Source: Bacillota bacterium | GTDB taxonomy: Bacteria; Bacillota; Clostridia; Christensenellales; Christensenellaceae | Reading direction: 5' to 3' | Assembly: GCA_023408315.1 (NCBI GenBank) | Contig: JAEYKI010000008.1 | Location: 558,001-622,000, forward strand | Length of the DNA stretch: 64,000 nucleotides | Shown: piece after piece, positions 16,987-26,072 of the stretch | Layout of the letters: the number at the start of each line of letters is the position of its first letter | Numbering within the stretch: position 1 is the stretch's first letter | Notes under the pieces: generated by a model | Told to the model about the DNA's origin: nothing | What the model saw: the letters and a program-made list of their open reading frames with translations, nothing else | The model's database searches: none | Program-made: the position numbers and the translations under genes

Positions 16987-17038
16987 CGCTCTTATTGCCA
17001 TTATACAATTGAATTATCAAATAAAATCCGGGTTAAAA

Positions 17039-17185
17039 GCTTCTATAGTATGCATGACCAGCCGCAAGGAAGAAGCCACGCTCCGCTTTTATGAGCGGGC
17101 GGGCTACAACCGCACAGACAAAACAGCGTTATGCAGTGGCTCCAGTAACATCCAGCAAGTTTTTCCCCCGCCTTGCCGGTCTTGA
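17039..17185 (+). pseudogene. C-terminal remnant of a GNAT acetyltransferase
   Basis: A short plus-strand frame encodes TSRKEEATLRFYERAGYNR followed by TDKTA, which is the C-terminal acceptor-side pattern of GNAT N-acetyltransferases (TLRFYERAGF). The rest of the gene is absent upstream, where the GntR promoter lies. Probably a deletion scar. Confidence 0.55.
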
Positions 17186-17196
17186 CTTTTGGCGAA

Positions 17197-17769
17197 TTAT
17201 GGACTGGTAACCGGGACTAACTCCACATCATTTTCTTTTGCGTATACCACATTAAAATCGACGGTCATCATGTAACCCTTGTCCGTTTTCTGGATAAAGC
17301 GGAATGGGCCTGTGGCACCGCTGAATGTAATCAGTTTATCACCTTTCTCGTTGTAAAAAGACCCGCCCGCCTTCAGCCTGATCATATCCACTGAAATAAT
17401 CAGAATAGTCGCCTGGGGTTCAACATACTGCTTTTCCATGTATTTTGTGTCAATGGTATACTGTTTTGTCTGTGATACGTTTTCCCCCTTTTCGTCCAGA
17501 AACTGCATACCAAAGCCAGCCAGTCCGCCCTGTTCATTCTGAATGGAAATCATAAAGCCCGGATAAGCGCGCCCGGCTTCTTTTCCCGTATCCTCATCCA
17601 TCACCGGCGCTTCCTGCCGCACCACCCATACGTTTGGTTCCTGGCTGCCGGCAGAAGTCTGCCCGCTTTGGGTGGGCTTAACGGAAGCGGATCCTTCCTG
17701 CGGCCCTGCGGAACATCCCGCGAATACAAAAACTATAAAAAACGCCAATACAAAAGCTATCTTCTTCAT
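17197..17769 (-). CDS. Lipoprotein of unknown function
   Basis: 190 residues from the ATG at 17769, preceded by GGAGGG. Signal peptide MKKIAFVLAFFIVFVFAGC with a lipobox ending at Cys19, then a Ser/Gln/Pro-rich linker (about 20-45) and a compact domain. Exported and lipid-anchored. No family recognised. Alone between the GNAT scar and the P-type ATPase. Confidence 0.8.
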   Translation of the reverse strand: MKKIAFVLAFFIVFVFAGCSAGPQEGSASVKPTQSGQTSAGSQEPNVWVVRQEAPVMDEDTGKEAGRAYPGFMISIQNEQGGLAGFGMQFLDEKGENVSQTKQYTIDTKYMEKQYVEPQATILIISVDMIRLKAGGSFYNEKGDKLITFSGATGPFRFIQKTDKGYMMTVDFNVVYAKENDVELVPVTSP

Positions 17770-17905
17770 ACTGTCCCTCCGTTCCTTTATCAATTAGACT
17801 TTTTTTTGCGTTAAAGGTTCCAATGGATTATATCTCGCTTCATGCACGATATATTTTTCCCCAAAAACCCAATTAGGAATCAAGTATTCCGCAGGCTTCA
17901 TTTAT

Positions 17906-17949
17906 AAAAAAGACTGACGGTTTCATTTCAATTGCCCGCAGCCTTTTTT
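17906..17949 (-). terminator. Terminator of the P-type ATPase gene
   Basis: Minus-strand stem of 11 pairs including one G-T (17939-17949 with 17906-17916), 22-nt loop, T-rich tail. Confidence 0.6.
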
Positions 17950-17987
17950 TATGTTTGCTTATTTATACTGTTATGGTTTGCACCAGA

Positions 17988-20567
17988 TTATTTTTTTATC
18001 CTTCTTCCAATCCACTTCACCAACTCTGATACCGGAATAATAACAGCGCTGCCCAGCAGCACGGTAAGCCACTCGGAGCTGTCCAATGAGGAGACGCGGA
18101 AGAATGCGGCCAGCCCGGGGATGAGCACCACGATCAGCTGCAGCGCCAGGGAAATGAAGAATGCGCCAAATATAAACTTGTTTCTGCCTATTCCGCTGAA
18201 GAACGGCTGCCACAGGCTGCGGGAACACAGCATATAAAACAATTGCGAGGTGCCCATAACCAGGAAAGCCATAGTGCTTGCGGCTGTCTCATCGTACCTG
18301 CTTACACCGTACAGGTACACCAACAGCGTGACAACACCCATCACCGCGCCATAAATAATCACCATCAGGCCCGTGCCCTCTGCCAAAAAACTTTTCCTGG
18401 GGTCGCGGGGCCTCTGCTTCATGCTGTCTTTTTCTGTTGCTTCCATGCCCAGGGCAAGCGCGGGCAGCGTATCCGTAACCAGGTTGATCCACAGTATCTG
18501 CGCGGGATTCAAAATGGCGTACCCCAGCAGCATGCCAAAAAACAGGGTAATCACTTCGCTCAGGTTAGCGGAGAGTAGGAACTGCACGGTTTTTTTAATA
18601 TTGGCGTAAATACGCCGCCCTTCTGATACCGCGCTCACAATGGTGGCAAAATTATCGTCCGTCAAAATCATATCGGAGGCGCTTTTGGAGACCTCGGTTC
18701 CCGTGATGCCCATGCCCACGCCAATATCCGCGCGTTTTAAGGCGGGAGCGTCGTTCACGCCGTCCCCCGTCATGGCAACAATGTATTCCTGCTTTTTGAA
18801 CGCGTTCACGATCCGCACCTTATGCTCGGGCGATACACGGGCATATACGGAGATATGCATCAGGTCCCGCAGCAGCGTTTGGTCGTCCATCCGGTCCAAC
18901 TCCGCGCCGCTCACCGCCTTATCCCCTTCGCCCAGAATCCCCAGATTTTTTGCGATTGCCACCGCGGTAATCTTATGGTCGCCTGTGATCATCACGGGGC
19001 GCATACCTGCCTCGCGGCAAATGCGCACAGCGTCCCGCACCTCCGGCCTTGGCGGGTCTATCATGCCCGCAAGGCCGATGAATACCATATTCCGTTCCAT
19101 TTGCGCCGGCTTGTTATCGTACTTTTTGTACGCGCAGGCCAGCACGCGCAGCGCTCGCCCAGCCATATCCGCGTTTTGGGCCTGTATTTGCTCCCGCAAT
19201 TCCTGCGTCAGCTCTTTTTCCGCACCGTCCAGCAGTATATGCGTGCAATTGGAGAGCACGATATCCGGCGCGCCTTTTGTATATGCAATGAGCCCTTTAA
19301 TATCGTGCAGGGTGGTCATCATCTTCCGGTCCGAGTCAAAGGGCATTTCCTCTATCCGCGGAGTTCCGTGTATGGAAGGCGCGTCAAATCCCAGCGACTC
19401 CGCCAGGTTCAGCAAGGCGGTCTCGGTTGGGTCGCCAATCCAGCTCTCGCCGGTATACTTGGCGTCGTTGCAGGCCGCGAATGCAAAAGCAAGCGAGCGC
19501 GCTTTTTCTCCCGAAGACGGGCCAGGCAGAAACTTTTCGCCTTCCGTATGGATTTCTTCCACCTTCATTTTGTTCTGGGTCAGGGTCCCCGTTTTATCGG
19601 AGCAGATGATCTGCGTACATCCCAGCGTTTCCACCGCGGGCAGCCGCCGAATGATGGCGCCCCGTTTGGCAAGGCGCGTTACGCCCATGGTAAGAACAAT
19701 GGTCACAACCGCGGCAAGGCCCTCCGGAATGGCGGCCACCGCAACGCTTACCGCCATAAGGAACATATCGAAATAGGTGTTGCCCTGCGCAACGCCCACA
19801 AAAAAGATCACCACGGCAATGGCAAGCACCGCATAGGTGAGTATTTTGGAAAGCTGCGTCATTTTTTTCTGCAGTGGCGTTTCCTCCGATTCCGCTTGCG
19901 CCAGCGCCTTGGCTATTTTGCCCATCTCCGTATCCATGCCAACCGCGCACACAACGCCGCGCCCGCTTCCGTACGTAACGCCCGTTCCCGCATACGCTAT
20001 GTTCACACGCTCGGCCAGCGGAGTATCCGGACCCAGAACCACATCCTCTTTTTCCACAGGCACGCTCTCGCCCGTGAGCGCCGCCTCCTCAATCTTCAGC
20101 GAGGCGCTTTTGATGATGCGCAGGTCCGCAGGCACATGGTCGCCCGCGTCCAGCAGCACAATGTCTCCCACCGTTACGTCCGCCGCCGGAATCTCGGCAA
20201 CCAGGCCGTCCCGCAGCACGCGCGCATAGGGCGCCGCCATTTTGGAGAGCGCTTCTATCGCCTGCCCGGCCTTGTATTCCTGCACCGCGCCCAAAACAGA
20301 ATTCAAAACCACAACAATAAAAATAATGCTGGCGTCCGCAGTTTCTCCCAGCAATGCGGAGATTACGGCAGCTGCAAGCAGTATGATGATCATTAAATTT
20401 TTAAACTGCAAGGCAAACAGGCGCGCAAAAGAGATTTTTTCCCCTTTTTTAAGTTCGTTTTTTCCGTATTTGTTCAGATTTTCCTGCGCCTGCCCGGCAG
20501 TCAATCCCGCCTCGGCGCTTTTTAATTCCGCAAGTACGGATTCTTTTGGCTGTGTGTAAAATCCCAA
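17988..20567 (-). CDS. P-type cation ATPase, calcium-transporting type
   Basis: 859-residue P2A-type (SERCA/PMCA-like) pump. Actuator TGES at 165-168, phosphorylation Asp324 in DKTGTLT, hinge TGDGVNDAPALK, about ten transmembrane helices. The fourth helix has AAIPEGLAAVVTI and the sixth LWINLVTDTLPALALG, the calcium-site motifs of SERCA and bacterial Ca2+-ATPases, so Ca2+ export is the likely activity. Starts at TTG 7 nt after GGAGGG; no nearby ATG fits. Single gene. Confidence 0.93.
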   Translation of the reverse strand: MGFYTQPKESVLAELKSAEAGLTAGQAQENLNKYGKNELKKGEKISFARLFALQFKNLMIIILLAAAVISALLGETADASIIFIVVVLNSVLGAVQEYKAGQAIEALSKMAAPYARVLRDGLVAEIPAADVTVGDIVLLDAGDHVPADLRIIKSASLKIEEAALTGESVPVEKEDVVLGPDTPLAERVNIAYAGTGVTYGSGRGVVCAVGMDTEMGKIAKALAQAESEETPLQKKMTQLSKILTYAVLAIAVVIFFVGVAQGNTYFDMFLMAVSVAVAAIPEGLAAVVTIVLTMGVTRLAKRGAIIRRLPAVETLGCTQIICSDKTGTLTQNKMKVEEIHTEGEKFLPGPSSGEKARSLAFAFAACNDAKYTGESWIGDPTETALLNLAESLGFDAPSIHGTPRIEEMPFDSDRKMMTTLHDIKGLIAYTKGAPDIVLSNCTHILLDGAEKELTQELREQIQAQNADMAGRALRVLACAYKKYDNKPAQMERNMVFIGLAGMIDPPRPEVRDAVRICREAGMRPVMITGDHKITAVAIAKNLGILGEGDKAVSGAELDRMDDQTLLRDLMHISVYARVSPEHKVRIVNAFKKQEYIVAMTGDGVNDAPALKRADIGVGMGITGTEVSKSASDMILTDDNFATIVSAVSEGRRIYANIKKTVQFLLSANLSEVITLFFGMLLGYAILNPAQILWINLVTDTLPALALGMEATEKDSMKQRPRDPRKSFLAEGTGLMVIIYGAVMGVVTLLVYLYGVSRYDETAASTMAFLVMGTSQLFYMLCSRSLWQPFFSGIGRNKFIFGAFFISLALQLIVVLIPGLAAFFRVSSLDSSEWLTVLLGSAVIIPVSELVKWIGRRIKK

Positions 20568-20781
20568 AGATAAACCCTCCGTATTTGTTTAGTATTTCAA
20601 ATTTTAATCTATACAAACATACCATACAAAACGGGTTCCTTCAATTGCCAATTTACACTCGGAGGGGGACTGCCCTCCCTGCCTCCCCCTGGGTGCATTA
20701 TCAGGCTTTGTACTACAAGTTTGCTTAATTGTGTGCTTATATTATTGCTTATTATTTGCTTTCTTTTAAAACCCACTTGTT

Positions 20782-20807
20782 AAAAAACGTCCTTAAGGAC
20801 GTTTTTT
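20782..20807. terminator. Perfect hairpin terminator
   Basis: 11-bp perfect stem with TTAA loop, A/T-run flanks; works in either direction. Confidence 0.75.
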
Positions 20808-20874
20808 ATAATATTGAATATTGCTTCCCTTTTACGCTACTGCAATACCGTTACTTTTTTATAAACAAGATTCC

Positions 20875-20901
20875 AAAAATGCCGTTATAAACGGCATTTT
20901 T
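20875..20901. terminator. Second hairpin in the interval upstream of the ATPase gene
   Basis: 12-bp perfect stem (20875-20886 with 20890-20901), 3-nt loop, A/T-run flanks. On the minus strand it lies downstream of proA. The rest of 20568-20965 holds no gene. Confidence 0.75.
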
Positions 20902-20910
20902 ACATTGAAG

Positions 20911-20962
20911 TCTTTTGCTTCTTTTCTTTAGAAAAAAAGTGGGGCGCGGGGTGAAACCCCGA
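20911..20962. repeat. CTTCTTTTCTTT hairpin repeat at the proA 3' end
   Basis: TTTTGCTTCTTTTCTTT, then AAAAAAAGTGGGGC, then a GGGG/CCCC hairpin. Closely matches 50253-50306 at the mutS2 3' end, so it is a dispersed family placed just after stop codons; possibly a processing or termination signal. Confidence 0.65.
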
Positions 20963-20965
20963 AAT

Positions 20966-22204
20966 TTACCGTATCTGGCCGTTACCGTCTATCACATATT
21001 TAATGGTAGTAAGCTCGGTTAGTCCCATTGGCCCGCGCGCGTGCAGCTTTTGGGTGGAAATGCCTATCTCCGCGCCAAATCCAAACTCAAAGCCGTCCGT
21101 CCAGCGCGTGGAAGCGTTCACGTACACCGCGGCAGCGTCCACCTCGTCCTGGAATTTTTTGGCGGAATCGTAATCCCTGGTCACAATGGCCTCAGAATGC
21201 CTGGTGCCGTACTTGTTGATGTGCGCAATTGCCTCCTCCACACTGTCCACAACTTTCACAGCCAGTATATAATCCAGAAACTCCGTATAATAATCCTCTT
21301 CCGTCGCGGGAATCGCCCCGTATTTCTGCGCCGTTTCGTCCCCGCGCAACTCCACGTTCCTGGCTTTTAACGCCGCGAACGCCTTGGGCAAAAACACGTC
21401 CGCAATATCCCGGTGCACCAGCAGCGTTTCAGCGGCGTTGCAAACAGAGGGCCGGGAAGTTTTTGCGTTTACAATAATGGAAACACCCATGTCCGCGTCG
21501 CCTGTTTTGTCCATGTACACATGGCAGTTGCCCGTGCCCGTTTCAATCACGGGAATGGTGGCGTTTTTGACCACGCTCTGTATCAGCCCCGCGCCGCCCC
21601 TTGGGATCAGCACGTCTATTACGCCGTTCAGGCCCATCAGATAGGTCGCCGCTTCGCGTGAGGTATCCTCTATCAGCGCCACGCTGCCCTGCGGCAAACC
21701 GGCATTCATTCCCGCTTCCACCGCAGCCTTTACAATGGCCATATTGGAATGGATGGCCTCGCTTCCGCCACGCAGCACCACCGCGTTGGAGGTTTTGAGG
21801 CACAGAGCAACCGCGTCCGCCGTCACATTGGGACGCGCCTCGTAAATAATGCCAAGCACGCCCAGGGGAACCCGCCGCTTTACAATATTAAGCCCGTTGG
21901 GGCGCTTGAATCCCGCCACCGCTTCGCCAATGGGATCGGGCAATTTTTCCACGTCAAAAAACGCCTGCGCCATAGCGGCAACGCGCGCCTCATTTAAAGA
22001 AAGGCGGTCCAGCATCGCCTGCGTCTTTCCCGCTTTTCGTGCGGCTTCCACATCCAGCGCGTTGTGGCGGATGATCTCTGCGCCCGCAGCCAGAATCCCC
22101 TCGCCCATTGCATGCAGAATAGCGTTCTTTTGGTTTGTATCCAGTTTACCCAGCGCAAAAGACGCTTCCTTAGCCGCCTGCGCCGCTTTTAATACGTGCT
22201 CCAT
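20966..22204 (-). CDS. proA: Gamma-glutamyl phosphate reductase
   Basis: Reduces glutamyl-5-phosphate to the semialdehyde in proline synthesis. 412 residues. Aldehyde-dehydrogenase fold with the catalytic Cys in SVCNAAETLLVHR (about 255), the NAD(P)-site VVLRGGSEA and the C-terminal HARGPMGLTELTT. No proB next to it, unlike the usual proBA pair. Confidence 0.96.
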   Translation of the reverse strand: MEHVLKAAQAAKEASFALGKLDTNQKNAILHAMGEGILAAGAEIIRHNALDVEAARKAGKTQAMLDRLSLNEARVAAMAQAFFDVEKLPDPIGEAVAGFKRPNGLNIVKRRVPLGVLGIIYEARPNVTADAVALCLKTSNAVVLRGGSEAIHSNMAIVKAAVEAGMNAGLPQGSVALIEDTSREAATYLMGLNGVIDVLIPRGGAGLIQSVVKNATIPVIETGTGNCHVYMDKTGDADMGVSIIVNAKTSRPSVCNAAETLLVHRDIADVFLPKAFAALKARNVELRGDETAQKYGAIPATEEDYYTEFLDYILAVKVVDSVEEAIAHINKYGTRHSEAIVTRDYDSAKKFQDEVDAAAVYVNASTRWTDGFEFGFGAEIGISTQKLHARGPMGLTELTTIKYVIDGNGQIR

Positions 22205-22269
22205 TTAAGTTCCCCCTTATAAAAGGCTATACGGGTATTATAAAGCACTCGGGCGGACGAATGCAAATT

Positions 22270-22824
22270 TTAGTTTTTAATGCTGTATAAATAATTGTTT
22301 ACGTCCGTGGTGGTCTCAAACACCACGCCCGTTTGCAGCCGCTCCAGTTCCTCCTGCTTTACCGCGGTTGCGTCCAGCTTTAAATCCAGATACAGTTCAC
22401 TTTTTCCGGTGGCCCTGTTGGTCTTGAATATGCACACCTTGCCGCTGTCCAGCTTTACAATGTAATGCTGCGGGCAATATTCGTTTACCTCCAGCAGCAT
22501 CACCAGCTTATGCGCGCCAAACTCGCGGATCTGGCATCCGGGGTTCTCCTGCTTAATCTGCTGCATAGTTTTTCCCGCATATCTCAGGTCCCCCGCCAGC
22601 TCCACCTTTTCCTTGTGGCCACACATCAGGTATGTATACTGAATCTCTATATCCGCGTCGCTGGCCAGCACAACGGTTGTGTTGGCCGCCTGCAGCGCTT
22701 CCGAATCCAGATAGCTTTGGTTAAAAACTGTCGGTTCGCCCATTGCAAAATAATACCCCAAAAAGCCGCCGGTAGCGGCCACCAATATAAAGGCGATCCA
22801 AAATAACATTTTGGTTTTTACCAT
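22270..22824 (-). CDS. Membrane-anchored protein with BofC C-terminal-like domain
   Basis: 184 residues; one N-terminal transmembrane helix (about 6-27) and an extracytoplasmic domain. The C-terminal half (EYCPQHYIVKLDSGKVCIFK, LERLQTGVVF, DVNNYLYSI) resembles the BofC C-terminal domain seen in sporulation-linked clostridial proteins. The N-terminal half has a Cys-Gly-His motif (LMCGHKEKV). A role in spore formation is inference. Confidence 0.7.
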   Translation of the reverse strand: MVKTKMLFWIAFILVAATGGFLGYYFAMGEPTVFNQSYLDSEALQAANTTVVLASDADIEIQYTYLMCGHKEKVELAGDLRYAGKTMQQIKQENPGCQIREFGAHKLVMLLEVNEYCPQHYIVKLDSGKVCIFKTNRATGKSELYLDLKLDATAVKQEELERLQTGVVFETTTDVNNYLYSIKN

Positions 22825-22977
22825 TTAAAAATCCCCTTATTCATTACTGCGCGGAATCCAGGTGAAAATCTCCCAATCATAAAATATTCACCTGATCTTC
22901 CGTTTGCTCTAACATTATTGACAGGCGGCGCTTTTTTATACGGTTTTGGGCCGCTGAAGGCCTCGGGCAGATGGTTG

Positions 22978-23006
22978 TTGACCGCATGGGGGCTTAAGTT
23001 TATAAT
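22978..23006 (+). promoter_or_regulatory. Promoter of the DUF815 gene
   Basis: TTGACC (22978-22983), 17-bp spacer, TATAAT (23001-23006). The ATG at 23019 would then be almost leaderless, which favours the TTG at 23049. Confidence 0.75.
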
Positions 23007-23048
23007 CTAAAGTACATCATGAATTTAAATACAAAAGAGGACAAACCA

Positions 23049-24239
23049 TTGGCAGACTTATCCCGGCTCCATATCAAAATGCAATCACTCACCGTTTTCC
23101 GTGCGCTGTTGCGTGATCCCCTGATGGCCGCGCTATCCCGGGTTTTGAATACAGCGGATAAAAAAACGCCGGAGAGGGTACAGGATTGCTCCGTGCTTGC
23201 GGAACTGCTGTACCGTGAAACCGGCGATTTGGCGGAATCCATCCTGCAGCGCATGCTGGAAGATGAAAATGCGTATGTGCAGAAGAAGATAAAAAAAATA
23301 GAGATTAGCCCGGAGCTGGAAGCGTCCCTGCAAAACGAGCTATCTATTCTGCAGGAGCTTTCACAAATAGCCCCGCAGCAGATACACGGCGCCACAGGCT
23401 GGGACGGGCCCATGCCCGGCTGGACTAACCGCGCTGTTTTGTTTGCGGACGCATACCGGCAGCGGCTGGACGCCATATCCACAGAAGGGTACGGCGTATT
23501 CCGCAGGGCGCACATGTTCCAGGTGGAGGGCGGCGGCATCGTGCCTGTTACCCTGCCCGACCCCATCACCCTTTCCGAGCTCAAAGGCTACGAACGCGAG
23601 CGCAATTCCGTGATACAAAACACGCTGTTTTTGCTGAAAGAAAAACCGGCTGCAAACGTCCTTTTGTACGGGGACGCTGGCACCGGCAAATCTTCTACCG
23701 TAAAGGCCATTGCCAACGAATACAAAGCACGGGGCCTTCGGCTGATTGAACTGAACAAAAAGCAGTTTGCGGAGATACCGCAGCTCTACCGGCATCTGGC
23801 GGACAATCCCTTAAAATTCATCCTGTTTATAGACGACCTGTCCTTTGACCAGAACAACGACGATTTTAAGGCCTTAAAGGCTATTCTGGAGGGATCGGCT
23901 TCGGCCAAGGCACCCAACATTGCGGTGTACGCCACCAGCAACAGGCGGCACCTTGTGAAGGAATCCTTTTCCGACCGGAACGGAGACGACGTGCATGTAA
24001 ACGAAACCATTCAGGAACTTACTTCCCTGTCCGAGCGGTTTGGCTTGCAGGTTCCTTTTTACGCTCCCGACCGCGACCTGTACCTGCGCATTGTGCGCAG
24101 CCTGGCCAAACAGATGGGCGTGCCTGCGGACAGCGGCGAACTGGACCTGGAAGCGGAACGCTACGCCCTGATGCGCGGCGGACGGTCTCCCCGCGTGGCG
24201 CGCCAGTTTGTGGATTTTTACGTGAACTCACAGGAATAA
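23049..24239 (+). CDS. DUF815 family AAA+ ATPase
   Basis: P-loop ATPase of unknown cellular role. Walker A GDAGTGKSST and Walker B FILFIDDLSF are intact, followed by ATSNRRHLV (sensor 1 position) and an arginine-rich C-terminal GGRSPRVARQF. A long N-terminal helical region (about 175 residues) precedes the ATPase core. The TTG at 23049 has AGAGGA at good spacing and a sensible leader; an ATG at 23019 is in frame but lies about 6 nt from the predicted transcription start. Followed by a glycosyltransferase 34 nt later. Confidence 0.85.
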   Translation: MADLSRLHIKMQSLTVFRALLRDPLMAALSRVLNTADKKTPERVQDCSVLAELLYRETGDLAESILQRMLEDENAYVQKKIKKIEISPELEASLQNELSILQELSQIAPQQIHGATGWDGPMPGWTNRAVLFADAYRQRLDAISTEGYGVFRRAHMFQVEGGGIVPVTLPDPITLSELKGYERERNSVIQNTLFLLKEKPAANVLLYGDAGTGKSSTVKAIANEYKARGLRLIELNKKQFAEIPQLYRHLADNPLKFILFIDDLSFDQNNDDFKALKAILEGSASAKAPNIAVYATSNRRHLVKESFSDRNGDDVHVNETIQELTSLSERFGLQVPFYAPDRDLYLRIVRSLAKQMGVPADSGELDLEAERYALMRGGRSPRVARQFVDFYVNSQE

Positions 24240-24273
24240 TCTTTTTAATGCAGCACACAAAGGAGGGAACCGT

Positions 24274-25299
24274 TTGATTACCATTAGCGCCTGCATGATT
24301 GTGCGGAACGAAGAGCAGATTCTCGCCCGCGCCATTGACTGCCTGAAAAATATAGCGGAAGAGATCATAGTGGTTGATACCGGCTCAACCGACGACACAA
24401 AGGCAATTGCCCGGCGTTTGGGCGCAAAGGTGTATGATTTTGCATGGCGGGACGATTTTGCTGCCGCGCGAAACTTCTCTTTTTCCAAGGCCGCAATGGA
24501 GTATATTTACAGCGCGGATGCGGACGAAATCATAGACCAGTTAAACCAGCTTAAATTTCTGAACCTTAAACAAAATCTGTTGCCTGAAATAGATATTGTA
24601 CAGATGAAGTACGCAAACCAGTTGCAGATGGGCACCATATACAATTTTGACACCGAATACCGCCCCAAACTGTTCCGGCGTGTTCGCACGTTTACCTGGG
24701 TGGACCCGGTTCATGAAACGGTGGATACCGGCGTACGCGTGTTTGACAGCGAGATTACGGTAATTCACAACCCCGCGGAACTGCATGCAAGCCGCGATCT
24801 ATCTATTTTCCGGCAGGTTGCCCGGCCGGGCAACGCGCTGTCCGCGCGTATGCACCGCCTGTACGCGCAGGAACTGTTTATTGCGGGCGCAGACCATGAT
24901 TTTTTGGACGCATACGCGTATTTTGAATGGACGCTGCACCAGGAGCACATGGACACGGGCGCTATTCAGCAATCCCAGTGTGTTGCGGCGCGGTGTTGCA
25001 ACCTGCGCGGGGATGTGCAGGGCCTGTTTAAGGTGGCTCTTAAAAATATGATTGGCAAGCCCTGCGCCGAAGTTTGCTGTGAACTGGGCGCCTATTACAT
25101 GTTTGTGCAGGATTATGAGGAAGCCGCCACCTGGTACTACACCGCGGCTTTTGGCGCAGAAAGCGAACTCACCGTCCACAGCTCGGGCGACATGCCCTTG
25201 CAGAAGCTTTCGGATTGCTGCCTGAAGCTGGGCAACCGGGAGGAAGCTGCGAAATATAAAAAACTAGTCTCAGAATGGAATATCAGCCAGCCCAAATAA
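24274..25299 (+). CDS. Family 2 glycosyltransferase with TPR-like C-terminus
   Basis: 341 residues. N-terminal GT-A fold: ISACMIVRNEE, EIIVVDTGSTDDT, and the DADE metal-binding motif near residue 80. This is the SunS/LPS-type GT2 subgroup, whose members glycosylate peptides or surface glycans. The C-terminal half is helical with repeated aromatic and alanine-rich segments, like TPR. Starts at TTG behind AGGAGGG. Probably co-transcribed with DUF815. Confidence 0.88.
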   Translation: MITISACMIVRNEEQILARAIDCLKNIAEEIIVVDTGSTDDTKAIARRLGAKVYDFAWRDDFAAARNFSFSKAAMEYIYSADADEIIDQLNQLKFLNLKQNLLPEIDIVQMKYANQLQMGTIYNFDTEYRPKLFRRVRTFTWVDPVHETVDTGVRVFDSEITVIHNPAELHASRDLSIFRQVARPGNALSARMHRLYAQELFIAGADHDFLDAYAYFEWTLHQEHMDTGAIQQSQCVAARCCNLRGDVQGLFKVALKNMIGKPCAEVCCELGAYYMFVQDYEEAATWYYTAAFGAESELTVHSSGDMPLQKLSDCCLKLGNREEAAKYKKLVSEWNISQPK

Positions 25300-25340
25300 A
25301 TGCCCCGCATGCGCCTTTTATGCTTTTTGCAACCAAATGC

Positions 25341-25366
25341 TCCCCATTTGGAGGGGAATTTTTTTG
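25341..25366 (+). terminator. Terminator after the glycosyltransferase
   Basis: Short GC stem (tcccc/gggga) with 7-nt loop followed by a run of T. Confidence 0.6.
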
Positions 25367-25391
25367 AATAAAGTAATTTTCAAATAAACGC

Positions 25392-25419
25392 TTGCATATA
25401 CTCCAAAATATGGTATTAT
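25392..25419 (+). promoter_or_regulatory. Putative promoter of the small HPD-motif gene
   Basis: TTGCAT (25392-25397), 16-bp spacer, TATTAT (25414-25419), leaving about 135 nt of untranslated leader. Confidence 0.5.
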
Positions 25420-25564
25420 GTTTTTACGTCATTGTTATTCCAACTGATTGTATTTGATTTTTGTGTTTGCAGATTCGGTTCTGTCTGTTTTTGTTTGTCA
25501 TCATTCTTTGCAGACCGGGGAATAATCTTTCATGTGCTATATATGAAAGGAGCTTTTTAAAAAA

Positions 25565-25831
25565 ATGGGTATTCCTGAACCGGTCGAGCCGGACGAAGTC
25601 CGCCTCAAACGCGCAATAAACACGCTGGAAGACGTACGCAAAAAACTGGAGCGCGTAAACGAACAACTGGGCTATATGGCCCGGGTCCGCGCGATGAAGC
25701 GTGAAATAGAAAATCTGGGATGGGACGGCGTTTGCGCCCGCTACCACCCGGATATCAACGTGGGCGACCCTGCCGCCTATGAGCTGTTCCAATTTTACAA
25801 GTTTGTATACGAGAATAAGGACAGACTTTAA
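25565..25831 (+). CDS. Small helical protein with a J-domain-like HPD motif
   Basis: 88 residues. The C-terminal part, RYHPDINVGDPAAYELFQFY, matches the HPD loop and following helix of DnaJ J-domains, where HPD stimulates Hsp70. The preceding region (about 15-55) is a charged coiled-coil-like helix rather than standard J-domain helices I-II. An AAAGGAG site lies 12 nt before the ATG, an unusually long spacing. Function unknown; could be a minimal Hsp70 co-factor or a fortuitous match. Confidence 0.7.
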   Translation: MGIPEPVEPDEVRLKRAINTLEDVRKKLERVNEQLGYMARVRAMKREIENLGWDGVCARYHPDINVGDPAAYELFQFYKFVYENKDRL

Positions 25832-25908
25832 CAATATTTTTATGTTTAATTTGATATGCAAAATTTTAAAAATAAAAAACGCCTAAAAGCCCGGTTGAAT
25901 GAAAAAAA

Positions 25909-26061
25909 CTATTCATCGGGTAGATTTTTGCTTTTTTTACGGTTATACGCCTTGGCGCTTTCCTTTACGCGCGTATAGGGCTTAACGCCTCCCCAATTGT
26001 TCCGAAGCTTTTTTGCCGTGAGAATATTGGGATTCAAGTCCTTTCTGAGCGTTTTTTTCAT
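25909..26061 (-). CDS. Small basic protein (50 residues)
   Basis: Starts MKKTLRKDLNPNILTAKKL and continues NNWGGVKPYTRVKESAKAYN, ending KNLPDE. About a quarter of residues are Lys/Arg. It lies 11 nt after the rubredoxin-like gene on the same strand with GGGGCGG before the ATG, so it is likely translated from the same mRNA. Not recognised; nucleic-acid binding is conceivable from charge only. Confidence 0.6.
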   Translation of the reverse strand: MKKTLRKDLNPNILTAKKLRNNWGGVKPYTRVKESAKAYNRKKSKNLPDE

Positions 26062-26072
26062 GTTTTCCGCCC

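Noticed and set aside
18822..20396. 524-codon plus-strand ORF opposite the calcium ATPase
   Set aside because: Antisense shadow: high GC third positions leave the opposite frame open. It has a His/Arg-rich random composition and no RBS.
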